A stretch of DNA of 64,000 nucleotides from Neonectria sp. B-13 (Eukaryota > Ascomycota > Sordariomycetes > Hypocreales > Nectriaceae). The stretch is from contig NOKP01000019.1 in the NCBI GenBank assembly GCA_002682825.1, positions 248,001-312,000 on the forward strand, written 5' to 3'. Of this stretch, positions 43,419-56,900 are shown piece after piece. Numbering within the stretch: position 1 is the first letter of the stretch; the number at the start of each line of letters is the position of its first letter. The notes beneath the pieces are model-generated. The model worked only from the letters and a program-made list of their open reading frames with translations. It was not told the origin of the DNA and searched no databases. The translations under genes were made by a program, and so were the position numbers.

Positions 43419-44654
43419 ATGCGCGTCCTGATCAGTGGAGCGGGAATCGCGGGGCCCACGCTTGCGTGGTTCCTGGCAAAGGCTGGCGCAAACATTACCA
43501 TTGTCGAGAAGAGCCAATCTCTCCTCCCACATGGGCAGAATGTCGATATCCAGGGCAGCGCACTCACAGTCATCAAGAAGATGGGGCTCATGGATCAAAT
43601 TCGACGATTCAACACAACGGAAAAGGGTACACAGTTCATCGACTCAGACGGACGCCCATTTGCACTCTTTCCCGTCAAGGAGGGCTCCTCTGCAACGCTC
43701 ACTTCCGAATTCGAGATCCTTCGTGGAGACTTGGCAATGGTGCTCTATGAGTCTACGAAAGATGATCCGAATGTCAACTACTTGCTCGGAACCACGATGT
43801 CGGAAGTTATCTCAAATAATCACGACTCTGTAAAGGTCAGATTGAGTAATGGGGAGGTGCAAGAGTTCGACCTCTTGATCGCTGCAGACGGTCAGTGGTC
43901 AAAGGTTCGAAAGCAGTGCTTCCCTCCAGACGACGTTCAGGTGGTCGATATGGGCATGTATGTCGCTTACTGGACTATTCCACGCTTGCCCAGCGACAAT
44001 GACTGGTGGAACATCTACATGGCCCTTCAGTCAAGGCTCCTCACGCTTAGACCCGACCCACACGGCACCATCAGGGCCATGGTCACACACATGCCGTGCA
44101 ATGACGCCCAGACAAGAGTGTGGACGGAAGCATCTAAGAGTGACAGACAGACGCAACAAGACCTCCTGAGACGGGGGTTTGCAGACGCAGGATGGGAGGC
44201 GCACAGGGTTCTGGACGACATGGATCAAGCCCCCGATTTCTACTTCCACGCCATCCAACAGATCAAGATGTCGAAATGGTCCAACTCTCGCGTCGTCTGC
44301 CTCGGAGACGCCGCCTATGCTCCGACGCCGCTCACGGGGATGGGCACTTCTCTGGCCATCACTGGAGCCTACGTCCTTGCGGGCGAACTGAGCCAGCTCA
44401 ACGACGGCGAACACCCTTCCAAGGCGCTGGAGGCATACGAAAGAACCTTCCGCCCATTTGTCGAGGAGACGCAGAAGATCCCCTTCTTTATTCCAGCCGT
44501 TGCACACCCCGAGACAGCGTGGAAGAGATGGCTGTTCCAATCCTTTGTCTGGACTCTCTCCAAGGTCGTGTCTAAGCTTGCGGCAATTCCGTGGTTGGCG
44601 AACAAATTGAAGCAGAGTGACGAGGATTTTCCATTGCCGCAGTACATATACTAG
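43419..44654 (+). CDS. FAD-dependent monooxygenase, PHBH/TetX-like fold
   Basis: An intronless aromatic-hydroxylase-type flavoprotein of 411 residues. Three family motifs are intact: VLISGAGIAGPTLAWFL (FAD GxGxxG), LLIAADGQWSKVRKQ (DG motif) and VVCLGDAAYAPTPLTGMG (GD motif). The C-terminus has two hydrophobic stretches (PFFIPAVA, and LFQSFVWTLSKVV) before LPQYIY. The closest functional analogues are fungal salicylate-hydroxylase-like and TetX-like monooxygenases that hydroxylate or epoxidise metabolites using NAD(P)H and O2. It lies at the right edge of the putative biosynthetic locus, and its promoter has a clear TATA box. Confidence 0.92.
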   Translation: MRVLISGAGIAGPTLAWFLAKAGANITIVEKSQSLLPHGQNVDIQGSALTVIKKMGLMDQIRRFNTTEKGTQFIDSDGRPFALFPVKEGSSATLTSEFEILRGDLAMVLYESTKDDPNVNYLLGTTMSEVISNNHDSVKVRLSNGEVQEFDLLIAADGQWSKVRKQCFPPDDVQVVDMGMYVAYWTIPRLPSDNDWWNIYMALQSRLLTLRPDPHGTIRAMVTHMPCNDAQTRVWTEASKSDRQTQQDLLRRGFADAGWEAHRVLDDMDQAPDFYFHAIQQIKMSKWSNSRVVCLGDAAYAPTPLTGMGTSLAITGAYVLAGELSQLNDGEHPSKALEAYERTFRPFVEETQKIPFFIPAVAHPETAWKRWLFQSFVWTLSKVVSKLAAIPWLANKLKQSDEDFPLPQYIY

Positions 44655-46073
44655 ACACAGCACAGCTACGAAGATTTCAGCAGCCGCTACTTCGGGCGGT
44701 GCGTCTGCAATGTGGCTCATGTAAAAGAATTATACTAGTTTGTCTTCCGAGAATAATTCCAATTGCCAATGCGAAGTTCTACAGGCTGACGTGTTAAGCA
44801 TTGAGGCTAAGTTCGTGTTCAAATAAAGCTGGGGTATCTGAATGAAGATGATGCCTATGCGCCCGGGGAAGGCCTTGGCGTGAGCGACTGCATAAACAAC
44901 ACACAGGTGTGTGGATGAGGAAAAGAGGTTTAAGAAAGCCCGCCAATTAAAAGAGGGAGAATAGAAAACCTGTGATTTACGCAGGCTCTCCGGGAACTCG
45001 AGTCAGCACCAATAATACATCTTAGCTTACAAACCCCCAAACACCGCTAAGGCCGCCTGAAGAACCGAGTCTCAGAACTCTCACTATCTACTACACTTGC
45101 CCCTAAAAGTCCACTACAAGTAGAGTGGACACGCGGGGGATTTTAAGTTATCCTAGCGGCTATCTGTCTCTCCTTCTGTGCTATTGGCTATTGCCATTCG
45201 ATGCTCTGCCTCAAATGTAACGGTATCCCACGGACCCAGCATCCCGCCCTCCACACCAACTCTTCATCCCATCCCATGACTAGTCAGCTAGGCGCTATTT
45301 CTCTCGCTGCCATGATCACCAGGAATCTTCTAATCCCTGTTAGCGCCACATGACATATATAATTTCCTATTCTGCAGAATGCCCAGCATGTTCATTCCAC
45401 TGCCGTCGCATCTCGATGGCTGCAAGATGAAAGGGCGTGACCCTTGTCTGGTCGATCTATCTGTCCACCGAAACTATCATGTGGAAGTCGAGGCCGTGAC
45501 CGTATGGTAGCACCAGATCCTAAGGTTTCGAAGCTCTGAGAAGACGTTGTTGCATTTATGACCACCTCCCCAATATGTCTCAACCCCGCGTTCACTCTTG
45601 CGGTTTGTTATGTATGAACATTTAATGTTGGAAGAGATGGAAAGTAACGTTGCTATCTCGAGGCGTCTCGTGATTAAAATTTCGGGCCTTTATCAAAACT
45701 CTTCAAATCTTCGTTGGCCATTGGCCCAATTCTGTATCAGACGAGCTCAAGGGACTAGGTAGCATGATACATCCATCGTTTGGAACGTAACACCGCTAGC
45801 ATTGTCTTCGGATAGTATTCTGAAAGCAACTGCCAAGGTTTGGCATGATGCTGGTGATGGAAGCCACTAACTGCACTTGCCCAAGACTTTCCAAAACGAA
45901 TCCACAGGTATATAACAGCCAACGGAACCCTCTTAAGCCAGTTCTTAATTGCTCCTTGTCTCATTGTAAGCTAGTACTGAAACTCTCAGCGCTCAAGTCT
46001 ACTCTATTCTATTCTGCTCCTTTTCTTCAGTCGAAGAACCACGACGTCCAGCTTTCTTGTGAAACACCTTGCG
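44655..46073. other. Intergenic region upstream of chitinase
   Basis: About 1.4 kb with no recognisable gene. A TATA-like GGTATATAACA lies near 45905-45915. A TTTTCTTCAG acceptor-like sequence at about 46021-46030 leaves open an unrecognised 5' exon of the chitinase gene. Confidence 0.4.
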
Positions 46074-47486
<1,413 letters not shown>

Positions 47487-48469
47487 GGGGTTTTGGATGC
47501 TTCGTTTCTAGATGGGGGATTTGATTTCATAGTGGTAAGGTTGTTGTTGTTGTCTCGTCTGTATCTTCTCATCTGTAAATACGCTCCTTGATCTGTTATT
47601 TATTTCTTTAGCATGATTCAGTACCGAAACAATGAGTGATGTAAAAGACGTAGTCTAATTAGGTACTAGATACGTGACAGTAACCGAGTTACCTTGCAAT
47701 AAGAATCCTTCTACTTTTTGAATTAGTGTAGCCGTCTAATGGGTTGTTTGAATAAGGTAAGGTGTGGAGTGTACCGTAGTGATTGAGGGGAGGATCACCT
47801 AAATGCAGTACTGAGTGGTCTACATTGGACATTCTGCCCGGTGTGCTAATGTCGTATTATGTGCTATCCTACAGCTGCTAACAGCATTTGACAATTTTGT
47901 TCGAGTCCACGGTTGATTCGTTACTACTTCTGCTCGACAATCTGCATCGTGGGGCATGTCTACGTAAGTGAGCAACTTTCCCTTTGCTGGTCATAGTCGC
48001 TGAGACACAGCAGTAATTACCATGTCGATCCTGCTTCCTGGATCAGGAAATAAAGCTCGCTAATTTTCAAGCTCGGATTTAACGGCACTATGCTCACAAA
48101 TCCCACCAAATCTACTACACGTACGGAGCGGTCTTACCGCCTGCATATCCTGATCCGGCTCCTGCAATGAAGCTCTGGGAGTTTGGCTCAGCGAACCCTA
48201 GTGCACGGACGGCCTGTTGCTTTTTTTGTCAGGGGTGGTTTGTTTGGACCCCAGGGACCCAATCAGCTCGCGGGTACTAATTACCAGGCGCCCATGTTTC
48301 AGTCGCCGACGTACGCAACACGCTGAGTCATCCTTATTGCTCGCATGAAACGCTCCTTCAATCCCCATCGTCGTGCTTCGTGGGCCATTTTGCAACTCAT
48401 CCCCCTTTTGGTGTGATCTCCAGTAGAGAGCATAGTCTCACTCTGCCAGACTTTTGAAACCCCAGGAAA
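47487..48469. other. Intergenic between chitinase and regulator
   Basis: About 980 bases without recognisable genes, repeats or RNA genes. Confidence 0.35.
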
Positions 48470-49818
48470 ATGGTACGGGCCATTCGATCTCACAACAAGT
48501 CTAGGAAAGGATGCGTTAACTGCAAGGTCAGACGCGTCAAGGTATGTCTCTCCAGTCGCGATAATCAACAGATGTTCCAAGAGGGTCAAGGCTGACTTCG
48601 TGGCAGTGCGATGAAGTGAAACCTAGGTGCGCATCTTGCGCTCGACGAAATGACGAGTGCACCTACCTATCGCGAATCCACCAGACGCCAAGCAATGCGA
48701 GGCATCAGACACCAAGCACTGAGAGGTTTAGCCCATCTGCAACCCCCTCAAGCACCGCTCCCTCGCGTCCTCTCACAGGGACTCGGGAACTTGCGCTCCA
48801 TGTTCATCATCAGTTACCTCGGCATTTCGACTATGGCGGCAAGCACTTGATGCAGCTCCGTCTTATGCATCATTACGGCACAACCACCGTGAAATCTTTC
48901 GCTGTAGCGTTCCAGCTGCAGGAACGGTTGGTCCACGGCTTGCAAGTGGACGTCCCTGAACTCGCGTTCAAGCACACATTCCTACTGGACACAGTCCTCC
49001 TCGTGGCTTTGATTCATATGGCCAGTATTGAACCTCAGTCAGTCAACATACTCGACGTGGCGACGTGTCGGCATCAAGCTATCTGCGCCGTTCGCGAGGA
49101 ACTCGCCAGTGTCTCAGACAACAACTTGCGCGCCATCCGCATGTCATCATTGTTACTCTCGGCGACGTCCTTTGCCGCCGACCGGATCACAGGGTACTCA
49201 GGGATATGGCTCACAAACTTTCTGGCGTTGACCATCGGCTCACGCACCTTCATGCCCCAAGGAAGTAGTTCTCGAGCCGACGATATGGAGCTTACTGATA
49301 CAACACTCAACGTCAGAGATTCACAAATTCCTTCATCAATGCCTCTGAGTCTCCAGGAACTTCTTCGGATCGACGAAGACGATGACGATTGGGTATATCA
49401 GGAAGACCTCTATCGAGCAGCATCAGGCGTTGAGAAGCTGTTCAATTCATTACAGAAGCCACACACGAGGTTCTCAATCGTGTTTCAGCTCAAAGCATGG
49501 CCATTTGAGAGCGTCTCGGAGGGCTTCGTGAAACTGGCCCGTGAAGAACGGCCGAGAGCGCTGATAATTATGGCGTATTACTTGGCTTTTCTTCAATACT
49601 TCCCATCTATCTGGCTGTACGACGATGCTGTAAGAGGAGATATGGATAAAATTGCCAAGACACTAGGTCCCGAATGGCACGAGTTCTTATTCATCCCAAT
49701 GGCGGCTGTGCTACTGGATGAAGAGTCTTTACTGACTGAGTTTCTTCTTAAGCAAGTGCCCATGAGTTCAAGTATGGATCTATCATTGGTTGGGCTTCGG
49801 GAGAATAGTCTAGTTTAA
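48470..49818 (+). CDS. Zn2Cys6 transcription factor
   Basis: A fungal binuclear-cluster regulator of about 427 residues. Exon 1 (48470-48541, 24 codons) and exon 2 (48607-49818) rebuild the zinc cluster CVNCKVRRVKCDEVKPRCASC followed by ARRNDEC, the expected C-x2-C-x6-C ... C-x2-C-x6-C spacing. A Ser/Pro/Thr linker and a mainly helical C-terminal region (LLDTVLLVALIHMAS, LIIMAYYLAFLQYFP) follow, like the sterol-uptake-type (UPC2-like) regulators. It lies about 3.8 kb beyond the last biosynthetic-type gene and after the chitinase. It could regulate the locus or neither neighbour; no target can be read from sequence. Confidence 0.9.
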
Positions 49819-50287
49819 TACGTCGTCATGGTCACAAATGTAGGTTATCTGGTCTATACTATATGTTTGTTGAGTATAGGAGGATATGGGCACTAAGAAG
49901 GTCATGAACCAGTATAGCTGTGATTTTGATGTCTCAAGAAGAGAACTTGAAAATAGCTAAACACTTTTAAAGTTGTATGATGAACAGACTCGTTGATTTT
50001 CAATCAAAAAAAGTGTCACTGTGAAGTCGCTAAGAACTTGACAAGAATACATAGATTATTAAGGCTAGGAAGGACCAAACTGTATCCTTTGAAATCTAAT
50101 TCAACAATGACATGATACCGAAAAGTTTCCCCCCCCAGTTCTTTCCCCAGCGAATTATCCTTTGATGTGCCAAAACAGGCGGTTGCTCACTTGCAATGCA
50201 GCGGTTAATGAAACCTCTTGAACATGCGATGGAGAGTAGAGTCACGAGAGAAACTTTACTCGACGCACTTGGTCCAATGATGTAATG
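49819..50287. other. Convergent intergenic region
   Basis: About 470 bases between the regulator and RTA1-like stop codons. Nothing recognisable. Confidence 0.35.
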
Positions 50288-51172
50288 CTAAGAGTCAATT
50301 TCCAGATCTTGCATACTTATGATCTCCTTTTTGGTGGGGACATAGTTGGCAGGATGGAAAACAGCAATGATAACCGCGGCCCCTAGTATCAGTAACGAGT
50401 CGAAGATATAGAGATAGGCCTCGTGGGTCATCAGTGGTCCATCTCTATCACTTATATATTCGATGAGTCTGAAGAGTGAACGAACGAAGACCAGACCACT
50501 GGACAGGTAAAGAACCATGATGACGCCCCGCCAGCCGGCGAACCATTTCCTACTGGCCTCTCTTGGTAGACAGGGAGGTGGGCGGTCGATAACCCGGATG
50601 TGAAAGACGATTGTTGCAAGGATGAAAAGGCCAAAGAAAATAATTTGAACGGCCAGGCCAATTAAAATGATGGTCTTTCCTGTGTTGAATGTGCTCTGTT
50701 TCGAGAGGAGACCGCCTCCCATGCACTGCATCAAGAAAGAGATGACATCGCCAGCAACAAATGTTTTGGTCATCCTAGTTGGCTTGATAGGAGAAAGGCT
50801 CGAGGCGCGGAGGAAGAGGATAAGGCGGCCGAAAACCATGTAGATGGAGGCTGCGAAGAGGGCGGGTGCCACCAGCAAGCAGAGGCTTTGTATCATGAAG
50901 GGCCCTATGCTTTGTCTGTTGTTTGAACTGACGAAGCGACCAGCGTAGCCGATAGTCTCGACTATGGGGATGTCAGTGGGAGCATGTTGTGGGTGGATTA
51001 TTTGGTAATACTCACGGATGCAGCCAAAAAGCAGAGGGGTGAAATACCATGCTCGCCGACTAATAATAATCCATAGATGCCAGAATGTTGCTAGTGTAAA
51101 AGCAATTAGGAAGATCATAGCCGCTGCCGGTGAAGGCTTATAGCTGTAGAGGTCAAACTCTTCGTCGGCCAT
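50288..51172 (-). CDS. RTA1-domain integral membrane protein
   Basis: A seven-helix fungal membrane protein of the RTA1/RSB1-like family (lipid translocation, resistance to toxic lipids or 7-aminocholesterol). The ATG at 51172 gives MADEEFDLYSYKPSPAAAM, a normal family start. One intron (about 50958-51016) joins LLFGCI to LETIGYAGRF, the family core motif. Other signatures are FMIQSLCLLVAPALFAASIYM, FVAGDVISFLMQCMGGGL and SLFRLIEYISDRDG. The C-terminus ends in a short cytoplasmic tail. Context gives no clue to its specific role. Confidence 0.9.
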   Translation of the reverse strand: MADEEFDLYSYKPSPAAAMIFLIAFTLATFWHLWIIISRRAWYFTPLLFGCIREYYQIIHPQHAPTDIPIVETIGYAGRFVSSNNRQSIGPFMIQSLCLLVAPALFAASIYMVFGRLILFLRASSLSPIKPTRMTKTFVAGDVISFLMQCMGGGLLSKQSTFNTGKTIILIGLAVQIIFFGLFILATIVFHIRVIDRPPPCLPREASRKWFAGWRGVIMVLYLSSGLVFVRSLFRLIEYISDRDGPLMTHEAYLYIFDSLLILGAAVIIAVFHPANYVPTKKEIISMQDLEIDS

Positions 51173-52196
51173 GGTGAAGTTGTTGAGAGAGGCAAAGAAC
51201 CAGGGTATAGTTAGGGAGCGCTGAAATATTGAGAGGAAGAGAATAGTAAAAGACAGCGGGGGTTGCTTCAAATACTACAAGATCGCCGGGAATTCCTAGT
51301 TATATATCTGCAAGTAATTTTCTTCCCCCTTCCCGCCAGGGCAACAACGAGGCTATCGCTCTCTACTCTATTCGATCTCGCATCTCGCACTTCGCATTTC
51401 GCATTTCGGTACGTACCTACTCAATCGATCCACAAGCCATTTGCGGTAAGGCTCCTACAGAAGCATCCCCACTTCTCACGTCTCAGCCACTAAGGTGATG
51501 AAGAAATCGAGACAGGGTCCGCTTCTCTACGGGTAGCTCAGAGTACACGTCACTGGCGCAACCACGGGTCCATACAAAAGCTTCTCTCCAATTCTTATTA
51601 TGTGCACAAGGATATCCTGCGGAGAAAGCTACAATCCTCGCCAATAAAACTCCATCGCTCCGCGGACGTTTGTGGAAGGGTTGGTTCGACCAGGGTGAGA
51701 TATTAGGCTTGAAGGGTAGGTATTGGTACATTGTAAGACTTCAACTTGACGAGCAGTTGGAGACTGCTCGCCGAGGACTCTAAGTAGTCCTTGTGGGGCT
51801 ACGTCCCTAGCCACTGTGGCTGCGGTGGCTTCGCTGAGGTTGGCCCATCCTCTTACAGTTTGGCCAGCTCCGAATCACAAAGCCTTCCTTGGAACTTGCG
51901 TCAAATTTGTTGACCTGGACTCCAAAGAGACATTGAATCTAGGGTCTTTATTACCACATACTTGAGCTAGCAACGCGATCATTTCCTCCTCGACTACGTA
52001 GTGTTGAAGAAATGGCCAACCAGCTGGAATCCTTTGGTAGGGCTGTGCTCATGGCATACCTGCCTAATAAATAAGGTACCGATATAATCTATCTCTCCTC
52101 TCCTCGATTGCTTTTTCCTGGCTCCATCACCTTCTCTCTGCAAGCGAACCCCACGTTGCAATAATCATCCCATCCTGCTTCATATCATAGCTCGAC
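51173..52196. other. Divergent intergenic region with CGCA microrepeats
   Basis: About one kilobase. Short repeated TCGCATCT/TCGCATTT words occur at about 51370-51408 upstream of the RTA1-like gene. No gene is recognised; short ORFs here lack family resemblance. Confidence 0.4.
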
Positions 52197-53494
52197 ATGA
52201 CGCAGAACCACGACGAGCATCCCGGTAACAGTTACAGTCCGCCGTCGCCCGGCAATTCGGCATGCAGCAGCCCAGCAGCAGAAACAGGCGTACAGGGGGA
52301 TGACGAGTACTGGGAGACGCTGCTCCAACACCTTCCCCGGCTTCCAAATCCCCGGCCTCGAGCTCTGACTCCGCCTGGCTTCCGAGAAGCCGACTCCGAC
52401 TCCAAGGAAGCCCCGAGAGCCTTGTACCAAGAGTCCTCCTCGTACTTCAAGCTTCCACCCAACATTAGGAGAGACATCCTTCGGCTGGCGTTCGGTGATG
52501 ACCGCCTTCACATGAACCTCTCCTATAGCCATCCGGATGCTTCAAGAAAACGGATTGTTGATACGGCTCAGCCAAAGGCCTGGCGATGGCGGGGCTCTAT
52601 TTGCCATCGTCTCGCGCCCAATGAACCAGTTGGCCCTATGACAAGAGGTGGTCTTGATGGTCCCTGGACCGATCATTGTCTGACATGGAGAGGCGATGAT
52701 ATGCTCTCTGAACGGCACATTGGGGTTATGAGCTGGTTATTATCGTGTCGCCAAAAGTAAGCAAGACATCTATACTTATATGGCGATAAGAAACACTCAC
52801 ACGACTTGATAGCTACGCCGAGGGCATTAGCGTGCTATACTCGACGAATACTATTATCATGAGGGGCGAATCCATGCTCACTTATCTCCCACAACTAGTA
52901 TTGCCACATCAACGTGCAGTAATAACTTCGCTGGAGATTACTTGGCCCCTCAAGACATGCACTGTCGAAAATGAACTAGACAAGGCTGACCTTGATGAGG
53001 CTCATCTGGAGATCATCTTACAGCTTTTGTCATCGCAATTCCCTGCACTCCGTCATCTTTATGTTTCACTTGAGGATTCATACCAGTCCTGGTTTGCTAT
53101 CCACGAAGAACGGGAATACATTACACTAATTGAGAAGCACCTTGACCAGTTCGCTCAGCGCATGCCTACCCTGAGAGAGTGTGCTTTTGCAGTGCCGGAT
53201 TTGTTTTTTGAACTCGTATATGATGACGCGGCATTTGAACTTGAAGGCGATGGTACATATGGTCATTGTGCGGACTCATATCGCCAGGTCTGGCGGACTG
53301 TCGATGGCGAAAAGAGCATCATACGGTTACCGTTTATCAACAGCTATCCGGGCCCCCCATACCACTTGACTCAAGCCAGTACTCAAGTTCCTGGGTATTG
53401 GATATTAGAAGGGTCAAACAGACCCCCACCCGATACTCCTCCGACGCATACTTGCATGCCCGAGGTAGACATTTGTGGTATGATTTATTTCTAA
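52197..53494 (+). CDS. DUF7730-like fungal protein
   Basis: A two-exon protein of about 413 residues (52197-52756, 52813-53494). The splice rebuilds LLSCRQNYAEGISVLYSTNTI, the hallmark of the large fungal family often annotated as DUF7730, some members of which carry F-box-like N-termini. A Pro/Ser-rich N-terminus precedes FKLPPNIRRDILRLAFG, reminiscent of an F-box-like helix. The C-terminal part is acidic and probably alpha/beta. Its biochemical function is unknown. Confidence 0.75.
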
Positions 53495-53904
53495 CCGCTG
53501 AGTAGTCGGACGGCGGTATCCTGTCCTGATTTGGTGAATAAATACTGTTCTCTATTGTGCAACCGAATTTGTACATCTAAATCTGGAGCCTTCCAAATCC
53601 ATGCAGAGAATTGGTGTTTCCCTTTCGGATCCTTTGAAGATCCAATGTGCATCGTTGTACCACGCTCCTACGGAGAGGGCCAAGTGAAGATGGCCAGCAG
53701 GACAAGGCTTTGCGTTTTCTATCCCTACTATTCGCGGAGGGCATTTGTCTCGCAGCATTGCTGCCTGAAAGGCGGGGTCACTGCCTTGGCCTTTGACATG
53801 ACGACGGAATCAGGCTGTGTTGGAAGCTGGCCTCAGTCTTCATGAGGACAACACAACCTCCTTCACGTCCCGGTCGCAAAGACAACGGGACACTACCTCC
53901 AACT
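53495..53904. other. Intergenic region before NLR-like gene
   Basis: About 410 bases with an open frame of 104 codons (53531-53845) that resembles no protein I know. It presumably includes the NLR promoter. Confidence 0.35.
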
Positions 53905-56900
53905 ATGTCCGACTATACAGCTGGGTGGATTTGCGCTACTGCAACTGAGTATGTTGCTGCGCAGGCCTTTCTCGACGGCGAAAAGCACCCAGGGCCTAAA
54001 TCCGTGTCTGCAAACGACAACAACGACTACACGCTGGGGAAGATCGGGGAACACAATGTCGTCATTGCCGTTCTTCCCTACGGGGAGTATGGGATATCGT
54101 CTGCCGCTAGTGTCGCGAGAGACATGCTGCACAGTTTTCCCAACATCAGAATTGGCCTGATGGTCGGCATTGGTGGTGGTGCACTGAGTTCCAAGCATGA
54201 CATCCGCCTCGGGGATGTCGTGGTCAGTGCTTCTGGCAATGGGAATGGTGGTGTATTTCAGTATGACTTTGGAAAAGCCATCCAGGAGCAGGATTTCTAA
54301 GACACAGGCTTTTTGAATCAGCCGCCTATAATTCTGTGAGCCGCTGTGAATGGGCTTATGGCGGATTATGAGACCGAAGGGCATCGGTTTGAAGAATCCA
54401 TTAACGCCATTCTTGACAAGAAACCGAAACTATGGGGAAAATATAGCCGACTGGAATAAAGTACTGATCGACTGTATTGGCCTAGTGTGCTTTACCCACT
54501 AAATGATGACTCTAGCTGTGCGATGGCTTGTGGCAATGATTCATTGGCTCTAGTAGAGCGACCTAAGTGGACCAAATACGAAGACAACCCATTGATCCAC
54601 TATGGCCTTATTGCTTCATCTAATACCCTAATGAAGGACGCTTTAGCTAGGGATGCGCTAGCAGCGAAGAGGGATGTTCTCTGCTTTGAAATGGAAGCGG
54701 CTGGTTTGATGAACCACTTTCCCTGTCTGGTTATCCGTGGTATCTGCGATTACTCGGATTCGCATAAGAACAAAAAGTGGTAAGGATACGCTGTGATGAC
54801 AGCTGCGGCGTACGTAAAAGATCTGCTCTATCGCATCGTGCCAGCTCGAGTTGACACTGAGAAGAAGATCAGCGAAATCTCTGGTCAGTCCAACTACTCG
54901 ACAAACCATCGAGTGACAAATGCATCAAGGTTTTGATTTACCTATTTGACGCTTTTCTGCTTGATATGTTGTGTCCCAATTGTTAATACATGATCTTCCG
55001 AGCAGGTTTATACGACGAGGTCGCAGCTACGTCTCGGAAGACTGACACAATTCTTCGTCATCAGCGGACTCAGAAAGCCGAAGATATCCTAGATTGGCTC
55101 ACGCGAGACAACTACGGTTCTCAGCAAAGTGACTATTTGGGAAGGCGACAATTCGGTACTGGCCAATGGCTTCTCGATACCTCAGAGTTTCGCACCTGGC
55201 GCGACACCTGCGGTCAGACTTTGTTCTGTCCAGGTATTCCTGGCGCTGGCAAGACGATCCTAACCTCAATCGTCGTCGACACCCTAGAAACACTTTTTGG
55301 GGAGCATAGCGATGTCGGGATCGCATACGTGTATTGCAATTTCCGGCTCCAAGACCAACAGACGGCCAAGGAACTCATGGCGAGCCTTCTGAAGCAATTG
55401 GCTGAGAGTTTGCCGACTGTACCTAAGAGCGTGGAGTCGCTTTATAACACGCGCGGGGCGAAGCACCGGCGGCCATCGTGGGAAGATATTCTGGCTGCCC
55501 TCCAGTCTACGACTAAACTTTTCTCAAAAGTCTTTGTCCTCATTGATGCGCTTGACGAATGTCGAGCGTCGGATGGCAGTCGGACGCAATTTCTAGCCGA
55601 GGTCTTCAAGCTTCAAATCAACGTCTTTGCGACTTCGAGATTCATACCTGATATTACGGAGTTGTTCAAAGACAGCATCTCCCTGGAAATACGTGCTGCG
55701 GATGAGGATGTGCGGACATACGTTGAAAACCACATGTCACGATTGCCAGGCCCCGTCCGTCGAAGTCCAGAACTTCAAATGGAGGTTATAGATGGGATAG
55801 TCGACTCGGTCGGCGGGATGTGAGTATTCTTTTATGAGAATAAGAGCAGGAGACTAACGTGCTTAGGTTTCTCCTTGCTCAGCTTCACCTTGAATCTCTA
55901 GTTGGCAAGACGTCTGTCAAAGCGGTCCGTACCGCTCTTGCAAAGCTACCAAGTGGATCGAATGCGTACGATAATGCGTATGAGTTGGCGATGGACCGAA
56001 TTGAAAGTCAGGCACGAGACCCCTGTGGCCTAGCTAAGCAGATCATATCATGGATTACCTGCTCAAAGAGGCCGCTTACTATTGCAGAGCTTCGGCATGC
56101 TCTAGCCGTGGAAGTTGGCACGACTGTGCTAGATGAAGAGGCGCTGCCAGAGATTGACGCAATGGTTTTAGTCTGTGTTGGTCTAGTCACATTCGACGAG
56201 CAAAGCGACATCATCCGATTAGTACACTACACGGCGCAGCAATACTTTGATAAAACCCGAGGAAAATGGTTTGCCAACGCTGAGGCGGATATCACGACCA
56301 CTTGCGTTACCTACATGTCATTCGAGGCCTTTGAGGGCGGGTATTGCCAGGATGATGAACAATTCGAAGAGCGGATGAGATTGAACCCGTTCTATGACTA
56401 CTCGACGCATCACTGGGGTGACCATGCTCGCGACGTTCTAACTCGATGCCAGGAGGTCATTGACTTTCTTGAATCTGACACAAAAGTCGAGTCGTCGAGT
56501 CAATCGCTGATGGCTCTGGAGCGATACTCGGAGGATTCCGACTACAGCCAAAAAGTTCCAAAACAAATGACGGGACTACACTTGGCGGCATACTTTGGAC
56601 TTTGTGAACCAGCAATTGAAATTCTTCAATGCGGGAAGAGTGTGGACTTGAAAGACAGTGACAGCCGGACGCCGCTGTCGTATGCAGCCCAGAACGGGCA
56701 CGGGGATGTCGTCAAGCTGCTGCTCGACAAAGATGCCGATCTGAAGCTTGAAGATACAACGAGCAGTACAGGTCGGACAGCGCTCTGGTGGGCCGTCGAC
56801 AGAGGGCACGAGAAAGTCGTAAGCCTGCTGATCGATCAAGGCGCTGATTTAGAGTCTGTATGTGGGGATGATCGGACACCGCTACAACAGGCCGCCAGGA

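Noticed and set aside
48470..49818. Zn2Cys6 gene as the cluster-specific regulator
   Set aside because: Possible, but it is separated from the biosynthetic genes by the chitinase and non-coding sequence, so I did not include it in the locus.
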